This document shows positions 46,451 to 57,646 of a stretch of 64,000 nt of DNA, in pieces. The stretch lies in contig CBDHHR010001146.1 in assembly GCA_965263245.1 (NCBI GenBank), positions 682,001-746,000 of the forward strand, given 5' to 3'. Under the pieces are notes generated by a model. The model worked only from the letters and a program-made list of their open reading frames with translations, was not told the origin of the DNA and searched no databases. A program made the translations under genes and the position numbers. How positions within the stretch are numbered: position 1 is the stretch's first letter; every line of letters begins with the position of its first letter. Source of the DNA: DT-68 sp965263245 (lineage in GTDB: Bacteria > Bacillota_I > Bacilli_A > Mycoplasmatales > Metamycoplasmataceae).

Positions 46451-46480
46451 AAAAAACGCTCTAAAATTTAGAGTTTTAGC
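46451..46480 (-). terminator. Terminator/attenuator between rplL and rpoB
   Basis: Minus strand ACUCUA, 5-nt loop, UAGAGC, then GUUUUUUAUU. The stem is short. It would uncouple ribosomal protein from polymerase gene expression, as known for the rplJL-rpoBC region in other bacteria. Confidence 0.6.
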
Positions 46481-46497
46481 AAAATGTTTTTTAAAAA

Positions 46498-46872
46498 TTA
46501 AATTAATTCTATTTCCGCTCCAGCAGTTTCTAAATTGGTTTTAATTTCTTCAGCTTCTTCTTTTTTAAGATCTTTTTTTAACGAAACAGGTGCAGATTCA
46601 ACTAGTTTTTTAGCATCCATTAATCCTAAACCTAATAATTCTTTTACCACTTTAATAACAGCAACTTTGTTTCCGCCAAAAGATTTTAAATTAACTGTAA
46701 ATTCTGATTTTTCTTCAACTTCATTAGTGTCGCTTTTTTCATTATTAGCAACGGCAATAGCAGTGGGGTCAATACCAAATTCTTCTTTTATTGCGTCTAC
46801 TAATTCCATAATTTCTTTAATGTTCATTTCCTTTAATGATTCAATGAACGTTTTTTTTGTTAATTTAGCCAT
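46498..46872 (-). CDS. rplL: 50S ribosomal protein L7/L12
   Basis: 124 residues. N-terminal dimer domain, an acidic hinge (NNEKSDTNEVEEKSE), and the C-terminal factor-binding domain with FGGNKVAVIKVVKELLGLGLMDAKKLVESAP. Good AAGGAG ribosome site. Confidence 0.97.
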   Translation of the reverse strand: MAKLTKKTFIESLKEMNIKEIMELVDAIKEEFGIDPTAIAVANNEKSDTNEVEEKSEFTVNLKSFGGNKVAVIKVVKELLGLGLMDAKKLVESAPVSLKKDLKKEEAEEIKTNLETAGAEIELI

Positions 46873-46899
46873 AATAATTTCTCCTTGGTTTTTTTAAAT

Positions 46900-47442
46900 T
46901 TATTTTTTTACACTTTCAGTTTTTGTTTGATTAAATGAAGTAATTATTTTAGAATGATTATCTTTTTTTGATAGTTCATTTAGTCCAATACTAACATATT
47001 TAATTGGTGAAATAAGTTGCATCACAAGTTTTGCAAGTGCTTCTTCAAACGTTGGTAAGGAAGCAATTTTATTCATTTCAGTAGCATCAACAACTTTTCC
47101 TTCAAAAATACCTGATTTAATTTCTAAAACTTTAAATTCTTTAGAAAAATTTGCAATTATTTTAGCAGGTCAAATATCATCTTTGATCCCAAATGCAAAC
47201 ACATTTAATCCTATTAGTGAATCTTCTAGTTTTTCTAAACCACTTTGTTTAGCTGCGATTCTAAATAAACGATTTTTATAAACTTTAATTTCTACTTCTT
47301 TTTCTCTTAACCTTGATCTAAGTTCTTCAAATTGTTTAACGCTAGTTTTTTCATAATTAGCAATTACAAGTGATTTAGCAATTTGTAATTTATTAACAAT
47401 TTCTTTAACTATCTTTACTTTAGCTTGTTTGTTTGCATTCAT
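46900..47442 (-). CDS. rplJ: 50S ribosomal protein L10
   Basis: 180 residues. KQAKVKIVKEIVNKLQIAKSLVIANYEK, then LRSRLREKEVEIKVYKNRLFRIAAKQ, typical of L10. C-terminal helix binds L7/L12. UGA Trp at DDIWPAK. Start MNANKQ with AAAAGGAG upstream; rplL follows within 30 bp. Confidence 0.95.
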
Positions 47443-47473
47443 AAAACTCCTTTTTTTAATTTTGCAATCTTTT

Positions 47474-47500
47474 AAAAAGTCTCTTTTGCAAAGAGACTTT
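47474..47500 (-). promoter_or_regulatory. Attenuator-like hairpin in the rplJ leader
   Basis: Strong stem AAAGUCUCUU/AAGAGACUUU with a 4-6-nt loop, followed by UU and A-rich sequence, between the promoter region and the rplJ ribosome site. It resembles the L10 leader hairpin of firmicutes (autoregulation by L10), but no L10-binding kink-turn was worked out. Confidence 0.55.
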
Positions 47501-47610
47501 AAAAATATAGAAAATAACTTAATATATTTGGTAACATGTTTAAATCGAATTTGATAGTTACTGTCTCTACATATTGCTATTTGATTATATACCATAATGT
47601 AATTTTTAAT

Positions 47611-47642
47611 AAAAAAATAATCCTTAATTGGATTATTTTTTA
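47611..47642 (-). terminator. Terminator of lipoprotein 1
   Basis: Stem AAAAATAATCC/GGATTATTTTT with loop AATTAA. Almost the same hairpin ends the other two paralogs. Confidence 0.85.
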
Positions 47643-47655
47643 AACTAAAGTTTTA

Positions 47656-48447
47656 TTAAGTGGCTTTAACGTAAAATGAAACCATTGTTGGACCAGCTTT
47701 ATCAGCAGCTTCTCCTTTTGTAGAAGAAATTTCAATTTCAATTTTTTTAGCAGTTGCTAAATCAATTGTATTATTACCTGATGCTTCAGCTGCTGTATCA
47801 CCAAATTTTTTGATTTCTATAGTAGTAGTGGCAGCATCAATTAAACTATCAATAGCTGGAGTTGCTCACATTTCTGCTTTAATTTTAGCTTCTAATGAAA
47901 CCAATGCTTTTGCAGTTGTGTATGAACTTGCATTACTAATACCATTTACTACATTAAGTGCTAAGTCAAGAGCTTTTGCAGTTTCACCATGTTTCATTTC
48001 AAGATGTTTTTTAAGAGTTTCAACTACTCTTGCGTTGTATTCTTTGTCAGTTTCTTTTCTAACCTTAATTTCAATGTTTTTAGCATCATCTTTTGCTTCT
48101 TCATCGTTAACTTTAACTGTTACGTAAGCCATTTTAGCTGTTTCATCTGTAGTAACAGTAATTGCAGCAAGAGTTGATCCACCACTTTTATCTGCAGTAA
48201 CACTTAGCATGTGTGCTTTTTTAAGTTCTAAACCGTAATCCATCTCAAGTTGCTTTTTAATAGCCGCTAATAGAGCTGAATCAGCTAAAGCTGCATCTTC
48301 AGATTTTAAAACAAGAACTTTTGAAGCTAAAATTTCTTTTAACGTTTTTTCTTTTTCTTTTTCATCAGAAGTGCCGCAAGCTACTACGCCAGCAATTGGT
48401 GCTATTATTGCAGCAGCTGAACCTAATCCTAATATTGTTTTTTTCAT
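47656..48447 (-). CDS. Lipoprotein of a three-member tandem family, copy 1
   Basis: 263 residues. Signal peptide MKKTILGLGSAAAIIAPIAGV with lipobox VVAC (Cys24). The mature part is Lys/Glu/Ala-rich, contains no Cys, and has two similar halves, each with an L-x-x-KLEMxxG-like stretch (LKKAHMLSV and LKKHLEMKHGETAKALDLALNVV). A single UGA Trp (EMWATP) near residue 194. No known domain recognised. The 5' UTR, signal peptide and the AYVTVKVNDEEAKDDAKNIE region are nearly identical in all three copies. Likely a surface antigen. Confidence 0.88.
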
Positions 48448-48479
48448 ACTTTTGTCCTTTCATTAATATTTTTATTACA

Positions 48480-48542
48480 AAATGTATACATTTGTACAAA
48501 AATTTTTAAAAATTTAATAATTAATTGTACATTCCTATTATA
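48480..48542 (-). promoter_or_regulatory. Promoter and palindromic leader of lipoprotein 1
   Basis: TATAAT at 48542-48537 and a ~90-nt leader that contains the perfect 14-bp palindrome AAATGTATACATTT (48480-48493) and a TTTTTAAAAATTTTT inverted repeat. Copy 2 has the same palindrome at 49809-49822 and -10 at 49866-49871. In copy 3 it is one base off (51388-51401), with -10 at 51446-51451. Confidence 0.6.
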
Positions 48543-48547
48543 TAACA

Positions 48548-48916
48548 AAAAAATAAAAATTTTTTAATCAATTTAAGTGAAAGTTAAAAACAAGTTAAAA
48601 TATCATTCTAAGCAATTTTTACAATACTAACATTAATAAAATATCTTTTAAAATTACTATATTTATGTAAATATAACACCAAAATTTTATAAATCTCACA
48701 AATGATAATTTTTTTCTTTCAACAAACAAGTTAAACTTTTTTTATCTTGATGTTGTTTCAATAATAAACCTGTTTAACCGGAAGCTTGTACTAGAGTGTT
48801 ATTTTTATTTTTTAATTCTTTAAATATTTTTCTATTGGATGAAAAAATATCATTTCTTTCGGTATAACTTTTGATTCAAAAATTATAATAGAGTGACATT
48901 CTAAGTTATTTTAAAT
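48548..48916. other. Non-coding spacer between lipoprotein units 1 and 2
   Basis: No usable frame in either strand. Part of it (48590-48670 and 48785-48910, with AGTGTTATTT and GAGTGACATT) is repeated in diverged form in the next spacer, so the duplicated unit included intergenic DNA. Confidence 0.6.
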
Positions 48917-48947
48917 AAAAAAATAATCCAATTAAGAATTATTTTTT
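48917..48947 (-). terminator. Terminator of lipoprotein 2
   Basis: Stem AAAAAATAAT/ATTATTTTTT with a 9-nt interior, a decayed version of the copy 1 terminator. Confidence 0.7.
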
Positions 48948-48993
48948 AAAATTTAATAATAATTTTTAATAAATATTATAAATATTATTAATT

Positions 48994-49776
48994 TTATGTT
49001 GCTTTAACTTTAAATGAAATCATTTCTGGACCAGCTTTATCTTCACCAGAACCATAAGAAACTTCAAGTTCTACTGTTGTAGCACTTGCTAAACTAACAG
49101 TATTGTCAGTACCACTTGCTTCTGCAGCAGTAGTACCATATTTTTTAAGTTCTCATGTAGCATTATCAATTCAAGCATTCATAAAAGATTCTGATCAAGC
49201 TGCAACTTTAAGTTTAGCTTTCAATGAAATTATAAATTCTTCGTTTGTATATGCACTATCATTATTAATACCACTTACTACATCAGTTGCTAAGTCAAGA
49301 GCATCTGCATCTTCTTTATATGCTTTTTCAATATGTTCTTTAAGGGTAGAAACTATTCTTTCGCTATACGCTTTTGCAGTTTCTTTTCTAACCTTAATTT
49401 CAATGTTTTTAGCATCATCTTTTGCTTCTTCATCGTTAACTTGAACTGTTACATAAGCCTTTTTAGCTGTTTCATCTGTAGTAACATCAATTGCAGCAAG
49501 AGTTGTTCCGTCGCTTTTATCTGAATTAACAGTTAGCATGTGTGCTTTTTTAAGTTCTAAACCGTAATCCATCTCAAGTTGCTTCTTAATAGCTGCCATT
49601 AAAGCTGCATTAGCTAAAGCTGCATCTTCAGTTTTTAAAACAAGAACTTTTGAAGCTAAAATTTCTTTTAACGTTTTTTCTTTTTCTTTTTCATCAGAAG
49701 TACCACAAGCTACTACACCAGCAATTGGTGCTATTATTGCAGCAGCTGAACCTAATCCTAATATTGTTTTTTTCAT
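48994..49776 (-). CDS. Lipoprotein of a three-member tandem family, copy 2
   Basis: 260 residues. The first ~135 residues are almost the same as copy 1 (identical signal peptide, lipobox VVAC, KTLKEILASKVLVLK). The C-terminal half is divergent (ERIVSTLKEHIEKAYKEDADALDLATDVV). Ends SFKVKAT-like. A conserved amino half with a variable carboxy half suggests recombination or diversifying selection on the exposed part. UGA Trp at AAWSESF. Confidence 0.88.
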
Positions 49777-49871
49777 ACTTTTGTCCTTTCAATAGTATTT
49801 TTATTACAAAATGTATACATTTGTACAAAAATTTTTAAAAATTTAATAATTAATTGTACGCTCTTATTATA

Positions 49872-50520
49872 TAACAAAAAATAATTTTTTTGATTAATAT
49901 AAATAAACAAGACAAAGACAAGTTAAAATATCACCTTAGTGACTTCTCACAATATTGAATTAACATCATAAACTATTTTTTAAGATATCTTTTTCAACTA
50001 TTAGAGTTATATAAACATAAAGCAAATATTTTATAAGATAATTTAACCAAAAAATTGCTTTTGCTATTTTCTTATTTAGATATTTTTCTTTTTGATAATT
50101 AATTGTCTTTGTGAATCATTGTTTCTACATCTTTTTTGTTTAATGCAAATTAAAATCAAAAATTACTCTTAAATTTTTGCAATAATTTATTTTTTTTATT
50201 AATTTATTTAAAATGCGAAAATATTTTTTAGTAATTCCTTCTTTTTCAAGATGTAAAGTAATAATTTTCTTAACTATAGGGTCTATTTTGTTATTAAGCT
50301 AACAATATCTAAATATTTTTGATAAATTTCTTTTTTAATAATTGTTTGTTCCATCGTGATATTTTTCTAATAATAACACCAACTAAATTAACAATTTGTA
50401 CTAAAGTGTTATTTTGATTCTTTAAATAATTTTCTATTTGATGAAAAATTAAGCTAAAGTGACATTTTTACTTTAACCATATTTTGTGTGTTGTTTTAAA
50501 TTATCTTAAAAATTTTTAAT
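49872..50520. other. Spacer with a degenerate frame between lipoprotein units 2 and 3
   Basis: No intact gene. The minus strand from about 50355 reads MEQTIIKKEIYQKYLDIVSL and, after a shift, PIVKKIITLHLEKEGITKKYF, which looks like the start of a decayed frame (possibly from a mobile element). The block around 50391-50475 resembles 48785-48910. Confidence 0.45.
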
Positions 50521-50552
50521 AAAAAAAATAATCCCTAAATGGATTATTTTTT
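50521..50552 (-). terminator. Terminator of lipoprotein 3
   Basis: Stem AAAAATAATCC/GGATTATTTTT with loop CTAAAT, nearly identical to that of copy 1. Confidence 0.85.
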
Positions 50553-50566
50553 AAACTAAAACTTTA

Positions 50567-51355
50567 TTAGCTTACAGCTTCAGCATAGAATGAAACCATT
50601 GTTGGACCAACTTTATTTTCACTAGAACCTGAAGAAATTTCAATTTCAATTTTTTTAGCATTCCCTAAATCAACAACGTTGTTAGTAGTAGATGAAGTTG
50701 CTTCTGTATCACCAAATTTTTTGATTTCAATTGTAACGTCGCTAGTAATTCAAACATCAATAACAGGTGTTGCTCAAACTTGATCTTTCATTGCAACTTT
50801 TAATGAAACCAATGCTTCTGATGTTGTGTATGCATCAGCAGTATCAATACCACCTACTACATTAAGTGCTAAGATAAGAGGTTTTTCAGTTGTATCATAA
50901 TTCATTTCAAGTTTTTCTTTAAGAGTTTCAACTTTTCTTGTGTTAAATTCTTTGTCATTTTCTTTTCTAACTTTAATTTCAATGTTTTTAGCATCATCTT
51001 TTGCTGCTTCATCATTAACCTGAACTGTTACATAAGCTTTTATGGCATTAGCATCTGTAGTAGCACTAATTTCACCAAGAGTTGTTCCGCCGTTTTTATC
51101 TCCATGGACAGTTAACATGTGTGCTTTTTTAAGTTCTAAACCATAATCTTTTTCAAGTTGAGCTTTAATAGCTGATAATAAAGCTGTATTAGATTTTACT
51201 GAATCTTCAGTAGTTAAAACAAGAACTTTTGAAGTCAGAATTTCTTTTAACGTTTTTTCTTTAGCTTTTTCTTCAGAAGTACCACAAGCTACTACACCAG
51301 CAATTGGTGCTATTATTGCAGCAGCTGAACCTAATCCTAATATTGTTTTTTTCAT
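50567..51355 (-). CDS. Lipoprotein of a three-member tandem family, copy 3
   Basis: 262 residues. Signal peptide identical to copies 1 and 2, lipobox VVAC. Most diverged copy in the mature part (SEEKAKEKTLKEILTSKVL, DANAIKAYVTVQVNDEAAKDDAKN). The end (NTxDLxxAKKIEIEIS, VPTMVSFYAEAVS type) is closer to copy 1 than to copy 2. UGA Trp at QVWATP. Own promoter, leader and terminator. Confidence 0.88.
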
Positions 51356-51559
51356 ACTTTTGTCCTTTCGTTAGTATTTTTATTACAAAATGCATACATT
51401 TTTACAAAAATTTTTAAAAATTTAATAATTAAATTGTACATTTCCATTATATAACAAAAAATAAGTTTTTAAATTAATGAAAATAAACTTAAAGAATTTA
51501 ATCAATTAAGACTAATATTCTAAATAATAATTTGAAATAAAATTATCTAAATAAAAAGT

Positions 51560-53101
51560 TTAAACCTCATTTTTTTGAGAAATAATTCAATTTACAAAAA
51601 GGTTTCAATCACTTAGTAACTCTTGTTTTTTTAATTTCTTTTGTTCTTCGCTAAGTGAAGATATATCAATTGAATGAATTGTTAAAATTCTTAGTTCGTA
51701 TAAATTAAGTCCTCATGATACTGCCGTAAATCAAAAATCCATTGAAACTCCTTGGTAACCAAAAATAGCTGGATCATCAGGGTTAATTGAAATCGGAATT
51801 CCTTCTGTAAAATAAGTGATTCCCGGATGGTTTCTTAAATCAGAAACATATCCTAAATAATTATTACTTACCGGACATATCTCTACACCTAAGTTGCTTT
51901 TTTGAAAAAGACTCATCATGTATGAACTTTTAATTAACTCTAGACCATGACCAATTCTTTTTGGTGTTTGAATAAAATCATTAATTTTAAAAGTGTTTAA
52001 AATATAAGCGTCAATAATGTTTTGGTTTTCGTAATTAATAATAGGTTTTTTATTACTAATACTTGCTAAATTTAAAAATGGTAAACTTGATTCACCATCA
52101 TGAAGAATTGTTGGTGGTAATCAATAATTAAGATTTTCAAAAACTTTAACGATGATGTCATAAGAAAAAAATGTTGCTTCACCTACATCTTCTTGACCTA
52201 CAAAATCTATTGCTGATAAATATTTGCTTTTTTGATTTTTGATTGCATCAGCAACGTTAATAAAATATCTAGTGGTTGCTTTTCGACCTTTTTTACTATT
52301 TAAAGCTGAACCTCTACTGGTAGCAGCAATTACTTTTAATGACATCTTTGGAATTTTGTTAACAGCAGAAACAATCATGTTTTCAATGGTTCCGGATTGA
52401 TTCTCTGATTCATATTCTCATCTTGATCTTAGTTCAACGTGTTTAACATTGTCTACTTCATAAAGATATTTAAAAGCATCTTCATAAAACTTATAACCAA
52501 TTTCAGGAATTTCTATGAGTTTTCCTACCGAAGCAAAAATTGGGTTTATTTGTTTTCAAGCTTGTGCTGATGAAACTGGTCTTTTCATTGTTTTAAAATC
52601 AGGTATTAACAATTCTAATAATTTAGAATTATCTTCAGGAGATATTTTACTTAATTTTGCATATTCTGGTTTTTCTTGTCTTAACAAAACAAAAAGTGGT
52701 TTGTCAAACGTGGGCTTAAGGCTTTTAAGATAGTAAAAAGAATTACCATCAGGCGCAACAAATTTTTTAGCAATGTTTACTAAATTTGCATATGAACCCA
52801 TCGAAGAAGAATGCAAGTGAAGAATGGCTCCCTTAGGCATTTTTTGTAATCAAGAATATAGTTTTGTTGCTTCAATTTTGTTCTTAACATCAGGAAAATA
52901 ACCGCTGTCGAAGGGATTATATTGATAGTCATTTTGGTGAGTAAAATCATTCACCATTTTTTCAAAAATTGCGTTTGCTTTTTCAAAAGTTTTACTAGTT
53001 TGGTAAAACTTATTACTAATTTCTATATTTTTAAATATGTTTTTAGCAATGTTTGTTCTTTTATTTGTTAGTATGTCTATAAAATTATTATTTTTTTTCA
53101 T
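51560..53101 (-). CDS. Adenosine deaminase of the ADGF/ADA2 type
   Basis: 513 residues, longer than the ~340 of classical Add. Zinc and catalytic motifs: HLHSS, VGQEDVGEAT, ILHDGESS, RIGHGLEL, CPVSNNYLGYV and SINPDDPAIFG. The ~100-residue N-terminal extension and these spacings match the growth-factor-like (ADGF/CECR1) deaminases rather than ordinary Add. No signal peptide is visible, so it is probably cytoplasmic. Converts adenosine to inosine in salvage, fitting with the nucleoside importer at 1-6 kb and apt. Confidence 0.88.
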
Positions 53102-53212
53102 ACTCTTATCATATCATAAGTAAATGTATGCTAATTTATTATGAAAGCTCTATTGTTTTAAAATTATTTATCTACGTTAAAAAATTATTTAAAAATCATG
53201 TTTATTAAATAA

Positions 53213-54115
53213 TTAAATAAATTTATTTTTTCATTTGTCATAAATTTTATCTTTAATTCCTTGTGCAGAAAGTAAAATTTTTTCTTTTTCTCTGGAATTT
53301 ATTTTAGGCATTGAAATTAAAAATGTTATCACTAAATCACCGTTATAATAAACATTTTCAAAATTAAATCCCCTGTTTTTAATCACCATTTTATCACCGT
53401 ATTCAATGTTGCTATTAAGTTTAATTGTCTCGATACCATAAGGTGTTGGAACTTCAATTTTTCGCTCCGCAAGCACATCAAAAAAAGACACCGGAACATT
53501 TATTAAAATGTCATTATTATTTCTTTTGTACAATTTACTTTCTTTAACGTAAACAAAGATGTATAAATCACCGTTTGGACCGCCGTTAATTCCTGAACCA
53601 CCAAATTCTCTTAAAATTATTTGTTGACCATCTTTGATTCCTTGAGGAATTTGGATTTCAATTTTTTTACTTACCTTTTTCCCGTTTTCGTATTTATCTA
53701 GTTTTTGTTCAATGGTTTTTCCAAACACAGATTCTTCAAACGAAATAATCGTTTTCATTTGGTAATCATCACCTTTTCTTGGCCTATTGCTTCTTCTGGT
53801 TCCGCCAAAAAATGAGGAAATAATGTCTTCAAAATCTCCAAAACCACTAAAATCTCCAAAACCTTTAGAAAATCCTTCAAAGGTAGAAGAAGAATCAAAC
53901 GCTGCATGACCAAATTGATCATACTTTTGTCTTTTAGCATCGTCTGATAAAACTTCATAAGCTTCGTTTATTTCTTTAAAGTTTTCCTCTCCGTTAACGT
54001 CTTTGTTTTTATCCGGATGATACTTCATTGCTAATTTTCTAAACGCTCTTTTAATTTCTTTTTTGGTGGCGTTTCGACTAACACCTAAAATTTCGTAGTA
54101 ATCTTTTTTATTCAT
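53213..54115 (-). CDS. DnaJ-like co-chaperone without zinc finger (class B)
   Basis: 300 residues. J domain with HPD (MKYHPDKNK) at residues 1-70, Gly/Phe linker (FEGFSKGFGDFSGFG), then the two C-terminal substrate domains (IPQGIKDGQQIILREFGG, GDLYIFVYVKE). The CxxCxGxG zinc repeats of true DnaJ are absent, so it is CbpA-like. The end is at TAA 53213; a UGA at 53231 is Trp (DKWKNKFI). A CIRCE operator lies 10 bp upstream of the start, so HrcA should control it. Confidence 0.9.
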
Positions 54116-54124
54116 AAAAGTATT

Positions 54125-54151
54125 TTAGCACAATAACTTTATGAGTGCTAA
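54125..54151. promoter_or_regulatory. CIRCE operator (HrcA site)
   Basis: Inverted repeat TTAGCACTC-N9-TTGTGCTAA on the minus strand. The consensus is TTAGCACTC-N9-GAGTGCTAA; the second arm differs at two bases. It sits between the promoter and the dnaJ-like start. Confidence 0.88.
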
Positions 54152-54212
54152 AAAAATGTAATAATTATTTAAAAATATTTAAAAACGTCGTTTTTAACAA
54201 AAAGTCTTAAAT

Positions 54213-54419
54213 TTATTTAATCTTTGAAACATTAATAGCCTTTTCTCTACCGTCTTTTTGAACTACTATTTCAAATTTAACCTTATTTCCTTGTTTTAAA
54301 CTTTTAAATTTATCTTTAGTTTTTATTGCGCTATAATGAACAAAAACTTCTTTTTCTTGGTTTTTTGATTGAATAAAACCATAACCTTTTACGTTTCAAA
54401 ACTTAACTGTACCTTTCAT
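54213..54419 (-). CDS. Cold-shock domain protein
   Basis: 68 residues. RNP1-like KGYGFI and RNP2-like VFVHYSAI in a CSD (MKGTVKFWNVKGYGFIQ). Single-strand RNA/DNA binding. UGA Trp in KFWNV. AAGGAAA ribosome site. Lies between the dnaJ-like gene and the membrane protein. Confidence 0.92.
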
Positions 54420-54488
54420 TTTGTTTTTCCTTTCTTTAACATCAATTAACATATGTAAAAAAAACAAAACAAAAGTAATTAAAAGTAA

Positions 54489-55289
54489 TTATTTTTTTCT
54501 AAATCTTTTTAAAATTAGGAAAATTATTATTGGAAAAACTAAAATTATCATTATTTTTAAGATAAACAACCTTTTAAATGATTTATTTAATTTGTTTTTA
54601 ATTTCTGTTTCGTTGTTTAAAAGTAATACGTCCTGGTTAAAATATAATTTTATATCCTGTTTTTTCTTGTTGCGTTGAATTGTAAAAATTAAGTGTAATC
54701 CAAATAAAGAAATTAAAGAAATTGATAATATTATGATTCATAAGTTAGGATCAACAAATAATGATTTAATTCAATTTTTAAAATCTAATATTCATCAGGT
54801 TGTATCTTTTAGACCCCAAATAAATAATGTTAAAAAGAAACCGTAAAAAAGAATTGTAAAAGTAAGCCAGTTATGAATAACTTGGTTTTTAATTGAATTA
54901 CTATAAATTGAAGTTAAAAACGAAGGAGTATAACTACTATCGATTTTTAAATCTTCTTCATACTTTTTAATTTGTCGATTAAAAGCTTTGTAATCAACCA
55001 GGGTTTTAAATAATTTATACAAAAAAATTAATAAAATTACTACCGGAAAAAGATAAGATGCTCATCCTGATTTATAAACTAAAGCTAAAAGAGTAATGTA
55101 AACAACTACGGCAAGAGAAAACATAGTCGAAATTAAAAGTAAAAGAATTTGTTTTAATTTTTCGTTTTTAATGATTTTTTGCATTCCTTTAGGTATTAAA
55201 CTATTTATTTTTTTGTTTTTGGAAGATTTAAACTTAATTTTAGATTTTTTTATGACAAGAGTATCATCGTTAAGTGGTTTAATTTTCAT
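54489..55289 (-). CDS. Membrane protein of unknown function, four predicted helices
   Basis: 266 residues behind AAAGGAG. Basic soluble N-terminus (~45 residues), then helix pairs around residues 50-100 and 145-165, 180-205, 240-262 (e.g. VVVYITLLALVY, LTFTILFYGFFLTLFIW, IIILSISLISLFGLHLIF). Positively charged tail RFRKK. UGA Trp in GWASY and DTTWWIL. It may belong to a mycoplasma-specific family; I cannot name one with confidence. Confidence 0.75.
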
Positions 55290-55761
55290 TATTTTCTCCT
55301 TTTTTTGATTTAGCTGTTTCTTGCTAGATGTAAATAAATTTTGATTTTTAATTATTTAATTAGTAATCATTGTTAAATCTTTTTTATTAATTCTAAATTT
55401 ATTAATAAATATTTTATAGTTTTTTGATTAATTTTACATTTTTTGTTAATTTTAAAAATTTTTTTAATAATTTTTAATATAAAATTATCTTTTTTTATTT
55501 TAATATTTATTTTTAAATTTTTTGAATATCTTTTTTTGACAAAATTAAGAATTTTTACTAAGTTTATAAATTTTAAATTTAATGGTTTTTGAATTTTTTA
55601 TTTTGTCAATAAAATCTTGAATTAATAAATTTAATTTACTTAATAGAAAGTTTTTTTATCAATATAAATTTTAATATTCATAAAAAAATTATAAACAAAA
55701 AACAATCTTTTACTAACTATTTAAAATTTTGTTTTAATAAAATTTAGCAAAAAAATAAAAA
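55290..55761. other. AT-rich spacer without a gene
   Basis: About 470 bp of very AT-rich sequence. The minus strand around 55450-55660 reads Lys/Ile-rich fragments broken by many stops, which may be a decayed frame. No RNA gene or clear promoter seen beyond short T tracts. Confidence 0.5.
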
Positions 55762-57558
55762 TTATTTTTTTGAAATATTGGTTTTTAAAATTGATAAAAA
55801 TGATTCTTGCGGAATTTCTACTAAACCAAATTTTTTAGCTCTTTTTTTACCCGCCTTTTGTTTTTTAAGGAGCTTGTCTTTCCGTGTTTGATCGCCGCCG
55901 TATAATTTTGCTGTAACGTCTTTTCTAAAAGCAGTAATTGTTTCGCGAGCAATAATTTTTCCGCCGATTGCTGCTTGAACTGGAATTTCAAAATTATGTC
56001 GCGGAATTGTTTTTTTTAGTTTTAAAACTAATTCTTTCCCGCGAATTTGGGCCATTTTTTGGTGAACCACAAAACTAAAAGCATCAACTTTTTGACCGTT
56101 TAATAATATGTCTACTTTAACAAGTTTTGCTTTTTTATAACCCGTAATTTCGTAATCAAAAGTTGCATAGCCTTTGGTTAAAGATTTTAGTTTATCAAAA
56201 AAATCAAAGATTACTTCTAAAAGAGGAATTTCGTAAACCAGTTTTCTTCTTGATTTATCAATGTAAACAAGCTCTTTATATTTTCCGCGCTTATTTTGGC
56301 AAAGCTCCATTACTGAACCAATAAATTTTTCAGGAATAATTATTGTTGCTTTAATCATTGGTTCATGAATTTCTTTAATGTAAACCGGATCACAAAAAAG
56401 GGTCGGGTTATAAACAAACTCTTTTTCTTTGTTAGTTTTATAAATAATAAATTCAACTGACGGAGTCGTTGCGATTAAATTAATGTTAAATTCTCTTTCG
56501 AGTCTTTCTTGAAGAACTTCCATGTGGAGCATTCCTAAAAAACCAACTCTAAAACCATGACCAAGTGCTAAAGAAGTTTCTTGTTCGTAAGTTATTGATG
56601 AATCAGAAAGTTTAATTTTTGAAAGTGCTTTTTTAAGAAGCATGTAATCTCTACCGTCAATTGGATAAAGACCAACAAAAACAACAGGTTTTAGTTTTTT
56701 ATACCCGGCAACTGGTTTTAACGTTGGGTTTAAAACGTTAGTAATGGTGTCTCCAACCGCAACATCATTGGCGTTTCTTATTGAAGCGGCAATTCAACCA
56801 ACTTCTCCAGAAGTTAATTTTTCTTTTTTAATTTCTGTGGGGTTTTTAATTCCCAGTTCAGTGACATAAAAATTTTTTTTACTATTCATAAACTGAAATA
56901 AATCACCGGTTTTAATTTGACCATTAAATATTCTAACCAACAAAATTACGCCCCGATAATTATCATAATAAGAATCAAAGACTAATGCTTTTAGTGGTTT
57001 TTCATCTTTAGCATCAAAAGGCGGAGGAATAACCTCAATAATTTTTTTCATTACTTTATCAACGTTAAAACCAGTTTTTGCAGAAATTTCAACTGCTTCA
57101 TTTGCAGAAATTCCGATAACTTTTTCAATTTGTTTTTTAACTTTTTGAGCATTTGCAAAAGGAAGATCAACTTTATTAATCACTACAATAATTTTAAGGT
57201 TGTTGTCAATCGCAAGGTAAACGTTAGCAAGTGTCTGTGCCTCAATTCCCTGAGTAGCATCAACAAGTAAAATTGCACCTTCGCATGCTGCTAAAGAACG
57301 AGAAACTTCGTATGTAAAATCAACATGACCGGGAGTATCTATTAAATGAAAAAGATAGTTTTGATAGTTCATTTGGGCAGCATTAAGTTTAATTGTAATA
57401 CCTCTTTCTCTTTCGATGTCCATGGTGTCCATGTGTTGAGATTTTAAATCTCTTAGATTAATTGTATTAGTAAGTTTAAGCATGCAGTCTGCAAGGGTTG
57501 ATTTACCATGATCAATGTGCGCAATTATTGCAAAATTTCTAATTTTAGATTTTTTCAT
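55762..57558 (-). CDS. lepA: Elongation factor 4 (LepA)
   Basis: 598 residues. G domain: AHIDHGKST, DTPGHVD and NKVDLP. LepA-specific C-terminal part: ALSKIKLSDSSITYEQETSLALGHGFRVGFLGMLHMEV region and DQTRKDKLLKKQKAGKKRAKKFG. Ribosome back-translocation/quality factor. UGA Trp at GWIAA. Starts MKKSKIRN. Confidence 0.96.
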
Positions 57559-57646
57559 ATTTTAATTATAAAGTTTATTAAATAAAAAAATAAAAGTAAA
57601 AATTTTTAAATATTTTAAAAATCAATAAATTTATTTTAATCAAATA

